Shown here one piece after another: positions 9,394 through 17,462 of a DNA stretch of 64,000 nucleotides. The notes beneath the pieces were generated by a model. The model was given only the letters and a program-made list of their open reading frames with translations. It was not told the DNA's origin and did not search any database. Where the stretch lies: positions 3,537,001 to 3,601,000 of the forward strand of contig NZ_CP017174.1 of assembly GCF_006402735.1 (NCBI RefSeq), given 5' to 3'. A program made the position numbers and the translations under genes. Position 1 is the stretch's first letter, and each line of letters starts with the position of its first letter. The stretch is from Myxococcus xanthus. GTDB taxonomy: Bacteria; Myxococcota; Myxococcia; Myxococcales; Myxococcaceae.

Positions 9394-10311
9394 TTACGCG
9401 GGCGTGGCCAGCGCGGCGCGGTCCGGCTCCACGTGGACCACCACGTCCACCACCTGCGGATAGGCGCTGTGCAGCGTGCGCTCCACCCGGTCCGCTACCT
9501 CATGGGCCTGCGCGGTGGTGAGCTGCGGGTCCACCTCGATTTTGAGGTCCACGTAGACGCTCTCCTCCATGCCGCGACTGCGCACGTCGCGGCAGGAGCG
9601 CACGCCCGGCACGGACAGCGTGTGCCGCTTCACCTCGTCTGGGTCCAGGCGCGCCGTGTCGGAGAGGATGCCTACCGCCTGCCGGACGATGCCGTAGGCC
9701 ACCCAGGCCACGAACACCATCACGGCCAGCGCAATCAGCCCATCCGCGCGCGGGTAGCCCAGCCACACCAGCAGCAGGGAGCCCAGCACCGCGAGGGTGA
9801 CGTAGACGTCGGACATCGTGTGGCTCGCGTCCGCCAGCAGTAGGGAGCTCTTGTACTTGCGCCCGTAGTACCGCTCCACCCGCGTCACCACCATGTTCAC
9901 CACCAGGGTGAAGGCCATGACGGCCGCCATGGTGCCCGTCACCTGCGGATGCTTGTCGTTGAGCACCGAGTCGAGCGCCATGCGCCCCAGCTCCAGCATG
10001 CCCACGCCAATCATCGCGCCAATGCCCAGCGACGCGAGCGCCTCGAACTTGCCGTGGCCGTAGGGATGGTCCTCGTCCGCCGGGCGTGACGCCACGCCCA
10101 TGGCCACCAGCCCCAGCACGTTGGAGCCGCCGTCGATGAACGAGTGCAGCCCGTCCGCCGTTACCGCCGCGGACTGGCTGAGCATTCCGAAGATCAGCTT
10201 GGCGCTGGCCACCACCCAGTTGGCCACGAGGATGCCCAGCAGCACTTTGCGGACCTTCCGGTTCCGCTCCTGCTGCGCGAGGTTTCTGTCGGTGAGCGTC
10301 GTTGCTTCCAC
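9394..10311 (-). CDS. Cation diffusion facilitator (CDF) family metal exporter
   Basis: This is an inner-membrane divalent cation/proton antiporter of 305 residues. It has about six membrane segments and a cytoplasmic C-terminal domain. The metal-site motifs are HxxxD in TM2 (DGLHSFID, His56/Asp60) and again in TM5 (DASHTMSD), a pattern more typical of Zn/Cd than of Fe/Mn exporters. HPYGHGKFE follows TM2, as in other CDF proteins, and the C-terminus ends in a His-bearing VVVHVEPD strand. Translation starts at a GTG (10311). The exact metal cannot be decided from sequence. Confidence 0.9.
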   Translation of the reverse strand: MEATTLTDRNLAQQERNRKVRKVLLGILVANWVVASAKLIFGMLSQSAAVTADGLHSFIDGGSNVLGLVAMGVASRPADEDHPYGHGKFEALASLGIGAMIGVGMLELGRMALDSVLNDKHPQVTGTMAAVMAFTLVVNMVVTRVERYYGRKYKSSLLLADASHTMSDVYVTLAVLGSLLLVWLGYPRADGLIALAVMVFVAWVAYGIVRQAVGILSDTARLDPDEVKRHTLSVPGVRSCRDVRSRGMEESVYVDLKIEVDPQLTTAQAHEVADRVERTLHSAYPQVVDVVVHVEPDRAALATPA

Positions 10312-10338
10312 GGCGCCGCACGGTACTTCAGTGCGTGC

Positions 10339-11586
10339 TCAATTGGGCTGGCGGAACAGCCGCATCTTCGGGCCGCCGCCCATCTCCATGAAGAAGCCGA
10401 ATTGGAACTTCACCTTGGAGTCGTCCGACAGCAGGCCGGGCGGCGGGTTGGGGAAGGGCTGCGCGCGTTTGAAAGAAGACACGGCCTCGAAGTCGAGGAA
10501 GTCGAGCCCGCTGCTCTTCTCCACCTGGATGTCCGTCACCTGGCCGCGCTCATCGAGCGTGATTTGCAGCAGCGTGTACCGGTCCCGCCCCGTGTAGATG
10601 CCACCGGTGGGGTCTCTCCGGCGCAGCTGCTCGTTGGGGTTCCAGTGCATGCCCACGCTCTGCTTCACGCGGTTGAAGAAGCTGGCGTACTTCCACTCAC
10701 GCGTGTTGAGGAGGGTGCCATCGCCTTCCTCGGCGTCCTGCAGGTGGTCGTTGGGCGCGGCGCCCAGGACCTTGTCCATGACGGCGCGCGACGGCATCAG
10801 CGACGCCAGCCCCGGAGCGCCCGCGCGGCCCGTGGAGCCGGCTTCCTCGCCGCCGGTGCCGGGCTGGATGTTGAGGCGCTTGGAGTTGCCCACCACCTCG
10901 TCGCTCTCGTTCTGGTTGTTCACCTCCATGCCCGGACCCGGCGACGTCGGGTCCGTCTTCATCGCCACCTCGTTCTTCTTGCGGGCGTCGGGAATCTCGA
11001 AGGCGGGCTTCTGGCCACCGTGGGACACGGGCCGGTCGTCGTTGCCCATGCCGTTGTTGCCGGCCATGCGCGGCGGCGTCTGCGCGTCCGTATCCTGACC
11101 TTCTTGATTCTGAGGCGCCGTCCGCTGGGGCATGGCGTTCCGGTAGAAGGGCGTCTGCTCCCGAGCGCGCGTCTCCTTGTTCACGCGGTTGTTGCTCTCC
11201 GCGAGGTACTTCGCGTTCGGGTCCACTTCGTTGTTGCCGGGCGCGACGTCCACCACCTGACCCTTGGGCGTCTCGTCGGGCTTCTTCTCCTCCGGCTTCT
11301 TGTCCTGGGCCTTCGGACGCTCCGACGTCTGGGACTTCGTCTGGGGGGAGGCCTTGCCGCGGTTCTGCGCCCATTGGTCGGCGGTGAGCGGACGTACGGC
11401 CACGGAGGTGGGCCGCGTCACCGGCTTGCGGGCCTTCCCGTCGCCCTGGAACGAGCTCGTCAGCAGCAGGGTTCCCAGGTAGACGGCATGGAGGAGCAGG
11501 GCGAGCGCAATCGCCGCGGCGAAACGCACCGCGGACGACCCCTGCCGCCTCCTGCGGCGCCAGTTTGTTGGAGAACCCGTGCTCAC
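10339..11586 (-). CDS. TonB-like C-terminal domain protein with long disordered linker
   Basis: This is a 415-residue protein. A basic N-terminus (WRRRRRQ) leads into one membrane anchor at about residues 20-43 (ALALLLHAVYLGTLLL). A long Pro/Lys/Asn/Gln-rich linker spans about 50-290. The C-terminal 110 residues resemble a TonB/TolA-type domain, with YTLLQITLDERGQVTDIQVEKSSG and DFEAVSSFKRAQPFPNPPPGL. TonB-like proteins span the periplasm and pass inner-membrane energy to outer-membrane partners. No ExbB/ExbD or receptor gene is adjacent. It lies 27 bp upstream of the CDF gene on the same strand, so co-transcription is likely. Confidence 0.75.
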   Translation of the reverse strand: MSTGSPTNWRRRRRQGSSAVRFAAAIALALLLHAVYLGTLLLTSSFQGDGKARKPVTRPTSVAVRPLTADQWAQNRGKASPQTKSQTSERPKAQDKKPEEKKPDETPKGQVVDVAPGNNEVDPNAKYLAESNNRVNKETRAREQTPFYRNAMPQRTAPQNQEGQDTDAQTPPRMAGNNGMGNDDRPVSHGGQKPAFEIPDARKKNEVAMKTDPTSPGPGMEVNNQNESDEVVGNSKRLNIQPGTGGEEAGSTGRAGAPGLASLMPSRAVMDKVLGAAPNDHLQDAEEGDGTLLNTREWKYASFFNRVKQSVGMHWNPNEQLRRRDPTGGIYTGRDRYTLLQITLDERGQVTDIQVEKSSGLDFLDFEAVSSFKRAQPFPNPPPGLLSDDSKVKFQFGFFMEMGGGPKMRLFRQPN

Positions 11587-11705
11587 GGCGGGATGATAAA
11601 CCTCCGAACGGGCGGACTAGTCCCGTCGCGTTCGCGGCTGAACAGGTAAAAGGTCAGGTCGATTCGCGGGCCGCGCACGGGTTTGAAGGATAACCCCTCC
11701 CAGCC

Positions 11706-13661
11706 TCAATAGATGGGGGCCACCGCGGCACCGTTGAAGTAGTGACGGAGGATGTCCTGGTAGCGCTGCCCGGCCTCCGCCCGGCCGATGGCACCTGTCT
11801 GGCACATTCCTACGCCGTGGCCCCAGCCCCCGCCACGGAAAAGCCAGCCGGTGAGCCGGCCCTCGGCGTCCCGCTCGGCCTCCACCACCGCCATGCTGCT
11901 ATTGAGCATGCCGAACAGGCGGCGGATGTTGAGCTCGCCGCGCACCTGGGTGGCCCCCTTGTCGCCGGACACCGTTAGCACGGCCGCGCGGCCGGAGACG
12001 CCCCGGTCCGTCAGCGCCAGGGCCTGGACGCGCCCCACGCCCAGCCGCTTCAGGCGGGTGTCCACCTGCTCGGCCGTGAAGCGCTTCTCCCACCGGAACT
12101 TGCTGAGCTGCGCGAAGCTGGACAGCCGGCAGGCCGCCGGGAGGTTGGCGGTCGTCAGCCAGCGCTCCAGGCTGGCGGGCAGGGGATGGGCGCCCACGGG
12201 GCCAATGACGTCCGGGCGGCCACGCAGGCTGGGGTCCGGAGGCCCGCCCCACACCACGTCGTTGTCCTCGGTGTGGCCGCCGCAGACGGCGCTGTAGACG
12301 GAGTCCACCAGGCGGCCGTCCTCACTGAAGAGGCCCTCGCCCCGGGTGGCCTCCACCGCGGCGGTGGTGCTGGCGGCCTCACCGGTACGGCCCCGGTAGA
12401 CGGCGCAGTGTTGCTCCGAGCACAGGAGGTAGGGGTCCGCCAGGTGCTTGATGCCCACCTTCGCCAGCACCTCGCCGCGCGCGGTGACGGCCTGGGCCTT
12501 GAGCGCCTCCGAGTGGGCGCGGGCGAAGATTTCCGCGGGGACCAGGCCCTTGAGCAGGTCCTCCAGGGGAACGACGTTCACCACCGCCAGTCGGCCCGAG
12601 CGGTCCACGACGAGTTGGAGCGCGCCCCGGAAGGTGCGGTCCTCGAAGCCGTGGAAGTCGTAGCCCACGCCGTATTCGACCTGGCGCACGTCGAAGCCCG
12701 CGCCGTCGGGCGTCTCCGCGTCCAGCCGGTCCTGGGCCATGCCCACGACGACGCCCGCCTCGTCGCGCACCTCCAGGATGGCCTTGGAGGGCGTGCGCAC
12801 CTCCTCGAAGAGCGTCGTCTGGACGCCGTGGCTGCGCAGCAGCTCCGCCTGCTTGCGGCCGGCGGCGTCGGGCGTGAGGACCTCGTCCACCAGCAGCAGG
12901 GTGCGCCGGTTGTCGATGACCTTGCCGGCGATGCCGTAGACGGAGCCCAGGACCTGGGCCCGGACCGCGAGCCCCTTCTCTCGCCATGACTCCAGCGCCG
13001 CCTGGAGTCCCGCGCGGTCGGCCATGCGGAACTCGGCCAACTGCACGCGCGCGGACAGCACCGCCGGGCTCCCCTGCGTCACCCGGACCGTCCAGCGCGT
13101 GCCCGCGGCGGCGTCGAGCATCTTCTCGTCGGGCCCTCCGAAGCGCAGCCGCATCCGGCCTCGCGGAGAGAAGGTGACCTCGTTCCGGCCCTCCATCAGG
13201 CGCACGGGGACGCGAGGCTCACCCCCACGGAAGTCCAGGCGCTTGAGGTCCCCCGGCGTGGGAATCCCCTGGGCCAGCGGGTCCTCCTCAGGCGTCGCGG
13301 GTCCGTGCGCATGGGGCGGAGCTGCCGTGGAGGCTCCCCCGTGGGACGAGCCTGAAAGAGCCAGCTCCCCCTCCGTTGTGGAGACGCCGTGCCTCGTGGG
13401 CGCAGCGACTCCGTCCTGAGGCGAGGGGGACGTTCCGGGTGTGACCACGGCTGCCGGATGGGAGGTCGACGCGTCGGCGCCGTGAATGCCTGCTTCGCTT
13501 TCCTCGGGGCCTGATGGGGACGTGGCCTCGGACGATGACACGACGGCCGGCCCGGTCGCGGATGCACGGGGACTGTCAGCCGCGGGTTTCGAGGCCACGC
13601 AGGCGGAGAGCAGGACGGCGGCGAGAAGCTGTGTGACGGCGTGGCGCACGGGGGGCGACAC
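11706..13661 (-). CDS. SpoIID/LytB-domain lipoprotein
   Basis: This is a predicted 651-residue lipoprotein. I start at the GTG at 13661, which gives a signal peptide with lipobox LLSAC (Cys21) and has GGAGGT about 11 nt upstream. A Ser/Pro/Ala-rich linker covers residues 22-140. The C-terminal half has SpoIID hallmarks: VPLEDLLKGLVPAEI, LKAQAVTARGEVLAK, SAVCGGHTEDNDVVWGG and the terminal GWGHGVGMCQ (about residue 612). SpoIID proteins in Bacillus cleave denuded peptidoglycan during engulfment, and homologs elsewhere act on cell wall or modify amidases. The central catalytic-type Glu of LVPAEI is present. It is divergent from the beta-helix lipoprotein gene. Confidence 0.88.
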   Translation of the reverse strand: MSPPVRHAVTQLLAAVLLSACVASKPAADSPRASATGPAVVSSSEATSPSGPEESEAGIHGADASTSHPAAVVTPGTSPSPQDGVAAPTRHGVSTTEGELALSGSSHGGASTAAPPHAHGPATPEEDPLAQGIPTPGDLKRLDFRGGEPRVPVRLMEGRNEVTFSPRGRMRLRFGGPDEKMLDAAAGTRWTVRVTQGSPAVLSARVQLAEFRMADRAGLQAALESWREKGLAVRAQVLGSVYGIAGKVIDNRRTLLLVDEVLTPDAAGRKQAELLRSHGVQTTLFEEVRTPSKAILEVRDEAGVVVGMAQDRLDAETPDGAGFDVRQVEYGVGYDFHGFEDRTFRGALQLVVDRSGRLAVVNVVPLEDLLKGLVPAEIFARAHSEALKAQAVTARGEVLAKVGIKHLADPYLLCSEQHCAVYRGRTGEAASTTAAVEATRGEGLFSEDGRLVDSVYSAVCGGHTEDNDVVWGGPPDPSLRGRPDVIGPVGAHPLPASLERWLTTANLPAACRLSSFAQLSKFRWEKRFTAEQVDTRLKRLGVGRVQALALTDRGVSGRAAVLTVSGDKGATQVRGELNIRRLFGMLNSSMAVVEAERDAEGRLTGWLFRGGGWGHGVGMCQTGAIGRAEAGQRYQDILRHYFNGAAVAPIY

Positions 13662-13785
13662 CGTACAGTCGCACCTCCAGGCTGTCACGGACCGTTCGTC
13701 GTGCGCCCGCCGGGCAGGCTGGCTGGTACGTGTCGGGACTCGAGGGGATGAATAGCGCACAGGGCTTCCGGCGTTGCCCCTGCTC

Positions 13786-15453
13786 ATGAAAATCCGACAC
13801 GGCAACTGCCTGAGGCTGACGTTCCTGGCCACGAGCGTGCTCCTGCTGAGCTTGGCGGCCTGCTCGGGCTCCGACAGTGGAGGGACGCCCGTGCCCGTTC
13901 AGAGGTCGACCCCTCGCCCCGTGCCCATGCCCGCGCCTGGGCAGACGGAGTCGCCCACGCCCACTCGAACCTTTGCCACGCGTCCGCCCGTCGGCGTGCA
14001 GGCGGTGGCGGGGACTCCGGTGGCTGCGCTGCCGGAACACCCGGACCACGTGAACATCGAGGACCCTTCGCCCCAACCGGCCGTCAACGCCACGGCGATG
14101 GTCGTCGCCGCAGAGGCGCCCGTCTACACCCGTGAGTGGGTGGTGAGCACGTCTGGCAACGACGCTGGGAATGGCAGCGCCGCGCAGCCGCTGCGCACGC
14201 TCAACAAGGCCATCGGCCTGGCCAGTCCGGGTGAGCTCATCCGTGTCCTGCCCGGCACCTACGCGGAGCGCGTCATCATCGGTGACAACGCGAAGCCGGG
14301 CACGGCCGACGCGAAAATCACGCTCCAGGGCGAGGGCAGCCCGCGCATCGTCCTGGGCCCCGGCGAGCACGGGCTGCTGCAGGTGCGCCAGCCGCATTGG
14401 ATCATCGACGGCTTCGAAATCGATATGGAGGGCCAGACGCCCTTCGCCGTCACCTTTGAGGGCGACGTGACGGGCTCGATGCTCGTCAACTCGGACCTGC
14501 ACGGCGGCACGGGCGGCGGCGCGGTGACGACGTTCAACAACGCCACCGGGCCCATCATCGAGAACAACCACATCCACGACTTCGTGAAGACCACCGACAA
14601 CGAGGACTCGCACGGCGTCGTGGTGCAGCCCACGTCGCGCGACGTCACCGTGCGCAACAACGACATCCACGACAACTCCGGTGACTCCGTGCAGTGCCTG
14701 GGGCCCGAGGGCTTCAGCAACCTGCCGCCCGCGGAGAACCTGCTGGTGGAGAACAACCACTTCTACGGCAACCGCGAGAACGCCGTGGACATCAAGACGT
14801 GCTACGGGGTGACCATCCGCAACAACCGGATGCACCGCTTCCTCCCGACCACCACGGCGCGGGGGGACGTCGTCGTCATCCACTACTCCGCGAGCAACGT
14901 GCTGGTGGAGGACAACGAAATCTACGACGGCGCGAAGGGCATCGCGGTGGGCGGCACCCGTGAAGGCGCCATTCCCACCGGCGTCGTCATCCGCCGCAAT
15001 CGCGTGTACGACATGACCGAGGCCGGAGGCGGGGAGGGTACGGGCATCCGCCTGGAGAACTCGAAGGGCACCATGGTGGTGAACAACACCGTCACCCGCG
15101 CGGCCACGGCGCTCATCATCGGCCATGGCACCGGCGGCCCCACCCAGTCCCCGGTGGTGCAGAACAACATCTTCGCGGAAGCCCCCATCGCGGTGAACAT
15201 GGGCCCGATGGCCCCGGGGATGAGAATGGGCAACAACCTCTTCCCAGCGGGCGCCCAGTTCAAGAAGGACGGCAAGCCCGTGGACCTCACGGCCTACCAG
15301 TCCACCTCGGGAGACACCACCTCACGCCTCGGCTCGGCGGACCTCGGGGCGGCGTTCGCGCCGGGGCCCATGGCGCTGGACTCGGGCGCCGACGTCGGCA
15401 TCCCGTTCTGCGGTGGGGGGCCGGACATCGGCGCGGTGGAGCTGGGCTGCTGA
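13786..15453 (+). CDS. Right-handed parallel beta-helix lipoprotein
   Basis: This is a predicted secreted lipoprotein of 555 residues. The signal peptide ends in LSLAAC (Cys26), followed by a Ser/Gly/Pro-rich spacer. From about residue 110 a DUF1565-like opening (VVSTSGNDAGNGSAAQPLRTLNKAI) leads into repeated coils of NN-x-IHD type (IIENNHIHDF, VRNNDIHDNS, VEDNEIYDGAK), typical of parallel beta-helix folds in polysaccharide lyases and adhesins. No catalytic triad could be assigned, so the substrate is unknown; a carbohydrate is the usual partner. I prefer the ATG at 13786, but a TTG at 13774 is possible. A strong hairpin terminates the gene. Confidence 0.85.
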   Translation: MKIRHGNCLRLTFLATSVLLLSLAACSGSDSGGTPVPVQRSTPRPVPMPAPGQTESPTPTRTFATRPPVGVQAVAGTPVAALPEHPDHVNIEDPSPQPAVNATAMVVAAEAPVYTREWVVSTSGNDAGNGSAAQPLRTLNKAIGLASPGELIRVLPGTYAERVIIGDNAKPGTADAKITLQGEGSPRIVLGPGEHGLLQVRQPHWIIDGFEIDMEGQTPFAVTFEGDVTGSMLVNSDLHGGTGGGAVTTFNNATGPIIENNHIHDFVKTTDNEDSHGVVVQPTSRDVTVRNNDIHDNSGDSVQCLGPEGFSNLPPAENLLVENNHFYGNRENAVDIKTCYGVTIRNNRMHRFLPTTTARGDVVVIHYSASNVLVEDNEIYDGAKGIAVGGTREGAIPTGVVIRRNRVYDMTEAGGGEGTGIRLENSKGTMVVNNTVTRAATALIIGHGTGGPTQSPVVQNNIFAEAPIAVNMGPMAPGMRMGNNLFPAGAQFKKDGKPVDLTAYQSTSGDTTSRLGSADLGAAFAPGPMALDSGADVGIPFCGGGPDIGAVELGC

Positions 15454-15478
15454 CCCGTCCGCTCAGCCCCTGAAAAGG

Positions 15479-15518
15479 ACAAGGCCCGATGCGGAGTGAC
15501 TTCCGCACCGGGCCTTGT
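15479..15518. terminator. Bidirectional terminator between beta-helix gene and tRNA-Cys
   Basis: A 17-nt arm (15479-15495) pairs with 15502-15518 with one mismatch and a 6-nt loop. T-rich tracts flank it on both strands (GTCTTT on plus; CCTTTT on minus). It probably ends both the upstream lipoprotein transcript and the opposing tRNA-Cys transcript. Confidence 0.8.
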
Positions 15519-15525
15519 GTCTTTG

Positions 15526-15597
15526 AGGCGCCACCCGGATTCGAACCGGGGAATGAAGGTTTTGCAGACCTTTGCCTTACCACTTGGCTATGGCGCC
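15526..15597 (-). tRNA. tRNA-Cys (GCA anticodon)
   Basis: On the minus strand this folds as a cloverleaf. The acceptor stem is GGCGCCA/TGGCGCC, the anticodon loop CTGCAAA carries GCA, and the T loop is TTCGAAT. The discriminator base is U73, the known identity element for tRNA-Cys. The 3' CCA is not encoded. Confidence 0.95.
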
Positions 15598-15756
15598 GAG
15601 AGGATGGGGTCGGCTTTATACGCAGCCCGCCACCGCGCGGTCAAGGCTGCAACAGCTGCCTGCTGTGCATGCGTCCCGTTACCATGCCGTTACCAGAAGG
15701 TTCCACCCCGGGTGCGCGTGCGTACGGGCACCCGAAAGGACGAGGTGCTCGTAAAG

Positions 15757-16908
15757 ATGCTTCACGGCCAAGGGCTGTACCTGGAAGAGCATGACGCGTT
15801 TCGTCGCACCGTACGTGCGGTGGTGGAGAAGGAGATTCTTCCCTTCGTGAAGGAGTGGGAGGCCCGGGAGGCGTTCCCCCGGGAGCTCTTCACCCGCTTT
15901 GGCGAGCTGGGCTTCCTCGGCCTGAAGTATCCGGTGAAGTACGGGGGCTCGGCGGCGGGGGAGCTGTATGAGGCGGTGCTGCTGGAGGAGTTGGGGCGCT
16001 GTGGCTCGGGCGGTGTGTCCGCGGGGCTGGGGGCCCAGTTCACCATCTCCACGGGGCCCATCCATCAGTTCGGCACGGACGCGCAGAAGCACCGCTGGCT
16101 CGCCCCCGCCATCCGGGGCGAGAAGATTGGCGCGCTGGGCATCACCGAACCGGACGCGGGCTCGGACGTGGCGGGGCTGCGCACCACCGCTCGGCGCGAG
16201 GGCGACAGCTACGTCCTCAACGGCTCCAAGACGTACATCACCAACGGCGTGCGCGCGGACTTCGTGGTGCTGGCGGTGAAGACGGAGCCGTCCGCGGGCC
16301 ACAAGGGCCTGTCCATGGTGGTGGTGGAGAAGGGCACGCCGGGCTTCTCCGTGGGGCGCAAGCTGGACAAGCTCGGCTGGCGCGCCTCGGACACCGCGGA
16401 GCTGTTCTTCGAGGACTGCCGCGTGCCCGCGGAGAACCTGCTCGGTGTGGAAGGGCAGGGCTTCGCGCAGATCATGGGCAACTTCCAGTGGGAGCGTCTG
16501 TCGCTCGCGTTGGGCGCGGTGGGAGCCATGGAGGACATGCTGGAGACGGTGCTGGCGCACGTGAAGTCACGGCGTGCCTTCGGCCAGTCGCTCCATCAGT
16601 TCCAGGTGGTGCGCCACAAGCTGGCGGAGCTCTTCACCGCGCGCGAGTCGGCGCGTCAGCTCACCTACCACGCGCTGCGCCTGCACGTGGCTGGCGAGTG
16701 GGCGGTGGCGCAGACGTCCATGGCGAAGAAGGTGGCCACCGAGACGTGCTGCCGCGTGGCGGATGAGTGCCTCCAGCTCCATGGCGGCGCGGGCTACATG
16801 ATGGAGTACGACATCCAGCGCCACTGGCGTGACGCGCGGCTGGGGCCCATCGGCGGTGGCACCAGTGAGGTGATGAACGAAATCATCGCCAAGCAGCTCG
16901 GCCTGTAA
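15757..16908 (+). CDS. Acyl-CoA dehydrogenase
   Basis: This FAD enzyme introduces the alpha-beta double bond into acyl-CoA and passes electrons to ETF. It is 383 residues. Family signatures are present: ALGITEPDAGSDVAGLRTTA (flavin and substrate contacts), GSKTYITNG, RRAFGQSLHQFQVVRHKLAE, LQLHGGAGYM and the C-terminal GGGTSEVMNEIIAKQLG. The canonical catalytic Glu position near the C-terminus is Gly. A Glu at about 246 in FQWERLSLA aligns with the alternative base of isovaleryl-CoA and long-chain dehydrogenases, which points to a branched- or long-chain substrate. A GTG at 15745 with AAGGA upstream is an alternative start. It stands alone downstream of tRNA-Cys. Confidence 0.92.
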   Translation: MLHGQGLYLEEHDAFRRTVRAVVEKEILPFVKEWEAREAFPRELFTRFGELGFLGLKYPVKYGGSAAGELYEAVLLEELGRCGSGGVSAGLGAQFTISTGPIHQFGTDAQKHRWLAPAIRGEKIGALGITEPDAGSDVAGLRTTARREGDSYVLNGSKTYITNGVRADFVVLAVKTEPSAGHKGLSMVVVEKGTPGFSVGRKLDKLGWRASDTAELFFEDCRVPAENLLGVEGQGFAQIMGNFQWERLSLALGAVGAMEDMLETVLAHVKSRRAFGQSLHQFQVVRHKLAELFTARESARQLTYHALRLHVAGEWAVAQTSMAKKVATETCCRVADECLQLHGGAGYMMEYDIQRHWRDARLGPIGGGTSEVMNEIIAKQLGL

Positions 16909-16933
16909 GGCGGGGGCGCGGTGCGGCACGGCG

Positions 16934-16963
16934 CCCCGCCTGTCACGTGGAGGGCAGGCGGGG
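16934..16963 (+). terminator. Hairpin after the acyl-CoA dehydrogenase gene
   Basis: CCCCGCCTG (16934-16942) and CAGGCGGGG (16955-16963) form a perfect 9-bp stem 26 nt past the stop codon. There is no T-run, so termination efficiency is uncertain. Confidence 0.4.
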
Positions 16964-17026
16964 AGGCGGCGTGGGAAGAGGCCCTTGGCGCTCCGGGTTA
17001 CCCGAAGAGACCCCGCGGAGGGCACC

Positions 17027-17380
17027 GTGGAGCCCATCATCGTCTGTGCCGAGCTTTACATGCGTCTGGGGGACGACGAAGTGCTCGTCCTCGACTGTCG
17101 CGACGCTGCCGATTGGGAGCGTTATGACCTGCACATCCCAGGGGCCTTGCGGATGACGTCCGCTGAAATCGCCCGCGACCACCACATGCTCCCGGATGAC
17201 GAACTCATCGTCTTGTGTGGTTGCTCGCCGGACGGAAGGGACACGCGCCGTGTCTGTCGGCTGCTCCGGATGAAGGGCCGCGAGGCCGTCTGTCTCGACG
17301 GCGGACTGCTCGCGTGGGTCACAGGTGGCTTCCCCACGGAGCGGCACACCCGGGCGCCCGTCGCCGCGATGCACCGCTGA
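17027..17380 (+). CDS. Single-domain rhodanese-like protein
   Basis: This is a small cytosolic protein of 117 residues with one rhodanese domain: VLVLDCRDAADWERYDLHIPGAL near the N-terminus, an active-site strand IVLCGCSPDGRD and a C-terminal LDGGLLAWV. Rhodaneses carry persulfide sulfur on a catalytic Cys; the first Cys of CGC is in the right place. The loop is slightly longer than the usual CRxGxRS form. I chose the GTG at 17027 because GGAGGG ends 4 nt before it, and the upstream extension does not look like coding sequence. It precedes asd by 82 bp; no functional link is evident. Confidence 0.8.
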   Translation: MEPIIVCAELYMRLGDDEVLVLDCRDAADWERYDLHIPGALRMTSAEIARDHHMLPDDELIVLCGCSPDGRDTRRVCRLLRMKGREAVCLDGGLLAWVTGGFPTERHTRAPVAAMHR

Positions 17381-17462
17381 GCGCCTGGGTGGATGCGGTG
17401 CGTCGTCAAACGGTGTTAAGGAGCGGGCGACATCCTCCTCAGGAGACTGGAGAAACGCCCCC

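Noticed and set aside
12186-12989. Plus-strand open frame inside the SpoIID gene
   Set aside because: The SpoIID motifs lie on the minus strand over the same interval; the plus-strand translation is a biased shadow.
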